64,000 nucleotides of DNA, from NCBI RefSeq assembly GCF_009617595.1, contig NZ_WIXK01000001.1, forward strand, positions 372,001-436,000, given 5' to 3'. The stretch comes from Tritonibacter aquimaris (GTDB lineage: Bacteria > Pseudomonadota > Alphaproteobacteria > Rhodobacterales > Rhodobacteraceae). The notes beneath the pieces were generated by a model. It worked only from the letters and a program-made list of their open reading frames with translations. It searched no databases and was not told the DNA's origin. Both the position numbers and the translations under genes were made by a program. The stretch's first letter is position 1. Each line of letters begins with the position of its first letter. Shown here one piece after another: positions 62,943 to 64,000 of the stretch.

Positions 62943-63689
62943 ATGCCAAACCCAACCCCTCAGCCTTCCTTTGTTCTGGTGCGCCCACAGATGGGTGAAA
63001 ACATCGGTGCTGCCGCCCGTGCCATGTGGAATTTCGGTCTCGACCGGATGCGCATTGTGGCTCCGCGCGATGGCTGGCCCAACCAAAAGGCTGTGGCAAT
63101 GGCATCGGGCGCCGGGCGTTTGCTGGATGAAGCACAGCTTGCAGGTGATCTGGCTGAGGCACTGGATGATTGCACATTTGTCTTTGCCACAACCGCGCGT
63201 CCGCGCGAGCTGACAAAACCGGTCTATAGCCCTGAGGCGGCGATGAAACTGGCCGCTGACAAGATCAAAGCCGGTGAAAAGGTTGCTGTGCTGTTTGGCC
63301 CAGAACGCGCCGGGCTTGAAAACGAAGATGTGGCCAAGGCAAACGCAATTATCACTGTGCCGGTCAACCCGGAATTTGCCTCGCTCAATCTGGGCCAATG
63401 TGTGCTGCTGACGGCCTATGAATGGCGCCGCCAGGCAGAAACCATTGAGCATGAAGTGTTTGAAATCGGCAAATCTGACTGGGCCACCGGGGCGGAGATC
63501 GAGGCGCTTGTGACCCATTATGAGGATCGGTTGGAAGACGCCGGTTATTTCTACCCGCCGGAGAAGGCTCCGGGGATGAAAGTGGTGTTTCGCAACCTCT
63601 GGAGCCGCATGCGCCTGACCCGTGCCGATGTGCAGATGCTGCATGGGGTGATGCGGCAGATGGTCCGCTGGAAAGAAAAAGGCGACTGA
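62943..63689 (+). CDS. trmJ: TrmJ-like tRNA/rRNA 2'-O-methyltransferase (SPOUT)
   Basis: A 248-aa SPOUT methyltransferase. FVLVRPQMGENIGAAARAMWNFGLDRMRIVAPRD is the N-terminal block, VLFGPERAGLENEDV and NPEFASLNLGQCVLLTAYE the knot that binds SAM. TrmJ methylates ribose at position 32 of tRNA. The C-terminal extension (THYEDRLEDAGYFYPPEKAPGMK) is the TrmJ dimer region. ATG 62943 has GGAG six bases ahead; a GTG at 62940 is also in frame. ctaA follows 70 bases on. Confidence 0.9.
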   Translation: MPNPTPQPSFVLVRPQMGENIGAAARAMWNFGLDRMRIVAPRDGWPNQKAVAMASGAGRLLDEAQLAGDLAEALDDCTFVFATTARPRELTKPVYSPEAAMKLAADKIKAGEKVAVLFGPERAGLENEDVAKANAIITVPVNPEFASLNLGQCVLLTAYEWRRQAETIEHEVFEIGKSDWATGAEIEALVTHYEDRLEDAGYFYPPEKAPGMKVVFRNLWSRMRLTRADVQMLHGVMRQMVRWKEKGD

Positions 63690-63759
63690 TCTGCATGTCT
63701 GCGGACTGGACGTGACGGGCCACGCGCCCTAGCTATGTGCGAAATGACATGAGGCGAGC

Positions 63760-64000
63760 ATGAGCAAACGCAGTATTTTTGAAGAGGTTGACGGCTCCAA
63801 GGCGGAGAAGGCGACACCCCAATCCGGCCTTTTGGAGCGCGATAACAGCGGCGCACGCTTTGCCATTCGGATCTGGCTCGGCGTGCTCTTTGCGCTGGTG
63901 GTGGCGATGATCGCGGTTGGTGGCCTGACCCGGCTGACCGACAGCGGTCTATCAATCACCGAGTGGCGGCCAGTTACAGGCGCGATCCCGCCCCTGTCAG
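63760..64000 (+). CDS. ctaA: Haem A synthase, N-terminal part (runs off the window)
   Basis: The last 241 bases give 80 residues: a polar head, a first transmembrane helix ([26 protein letters not shown]) and the family signature [25 protein letters not shown]. This is COX15/CtaA, which oxidises haem O to haem A for aa3-type cytochrome oxidase in the inner membrane. GAGGCGAG lies just ahead of the ATG at 63760. The rest of the gene is outside the window. Confidence 0.92.
   Translation, partial: MSKRSIFEEVDGSKAEKATPQSGLLERDNSGARFAIRIWLGVLFALVVAMIAVGGLTRLTDSGLSITEWRPVTGAIPPLS

Noticed and set aside
1-64000. tRNA genes, insertion sequences, prophage or CRISPR arrays
   Set aside because: Reading the intergenic regions gave no cloverleaf, transposase, integrase or regularly spaced repeats.

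Overview
The window is 64 kb of chromosome from an alphaproteobacterium of the Rhodobacteraceae, most likely the marine Roseobacter group. This is inferred from the gene order dusB-ntrB-ntrC-ntrY-ntrX-trkA-trkH-hfq-hflX, an NtrC without GAFTGA, a DUF6477/DUF6456 pair, many proteins close to roseobacter types, and moderately high GC. There are no tRNA or rRNA genes, insertion sequences, prophage or CRISPR arrays. The stretch is mostly core genome with short accessory islands.

1-9 kb: the end of hisI; tRNA modification genes gluQ and trmFO; speD; a DUF1127 gene facing a MocR-type regulator across four copies of a 9-bp repeat; a lipoprotein; rplM-rpsI; and a truncated haemoglobin translationally coupled to a PAS-adenylate cyclase. 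8.5-15.5 kb (minus strand): a TetR regulator overlapping ppk2, metA with a hairpin leader, a P-loop ATPase, a DMT exporter, and guaA with ydcF and a small monooxygenase. 16-19 kb: a non-pyrrolysine MttB-family methyltransferase, then a divergent DUF6477 / HTH-DUF6456 pair in which the latter resembles GafA, the gene transfer agent activator. 19-26 kb: DUF4265 protein, peroxiredoxin, lipA, hpt, a COQ10-type START protein, a TPMT-like methyltransferase, amtB, pncC and pgpA.

26-39 kb: the nitrogen/redox two-component cluster dusB-ntrBC-ntrYX, potassium uptake trkA-trkH, then hfq-hflX. 39-50 kb: an esterase, a large penicillin-acylase-family hydrolase, a beta-hydroxyacid dehydrogenase, a SYLF lipoprotein, hemB, a small membrane protein, mfd and an MFS exporter. 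50-53 kb: a FrnE/DsbA-like protein, an acyl-CoA/aryl-CoA ligase and a divergent XRE-cupin regulator. 53-55 kb: a compact arsenic operon made of an ArsR-ArsC fusion, a second ArsC and an AqpS-type channel, with no efflux pump. 55-64 kb: an orphan peptide-binding protein, a candidate free-standing small RNA, 3-hydroxybutyrate dehydrogenase, a DUF502 protein, psuG-psuK for pseudouridine breakdown, an unrecognised sensor-like membrane protein, a ThiE-like protein, a TrmJ-like RNA methyltransferase and the start of ctaA/cox15.

The items most worth following up are the split haemoglobin-cyclase pair, the ArsR-ArsC fusion whose enzyme half lacks the third redox cysteine, the repeat array between the MocR and DUF1127 genes, the orphan promoter-hairpin-terminator unit at 57.2 kb, and the 18-bp stem hairpin between speD and trmFO. 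All functional calls come from reading sequence and motifs; no database search was run.
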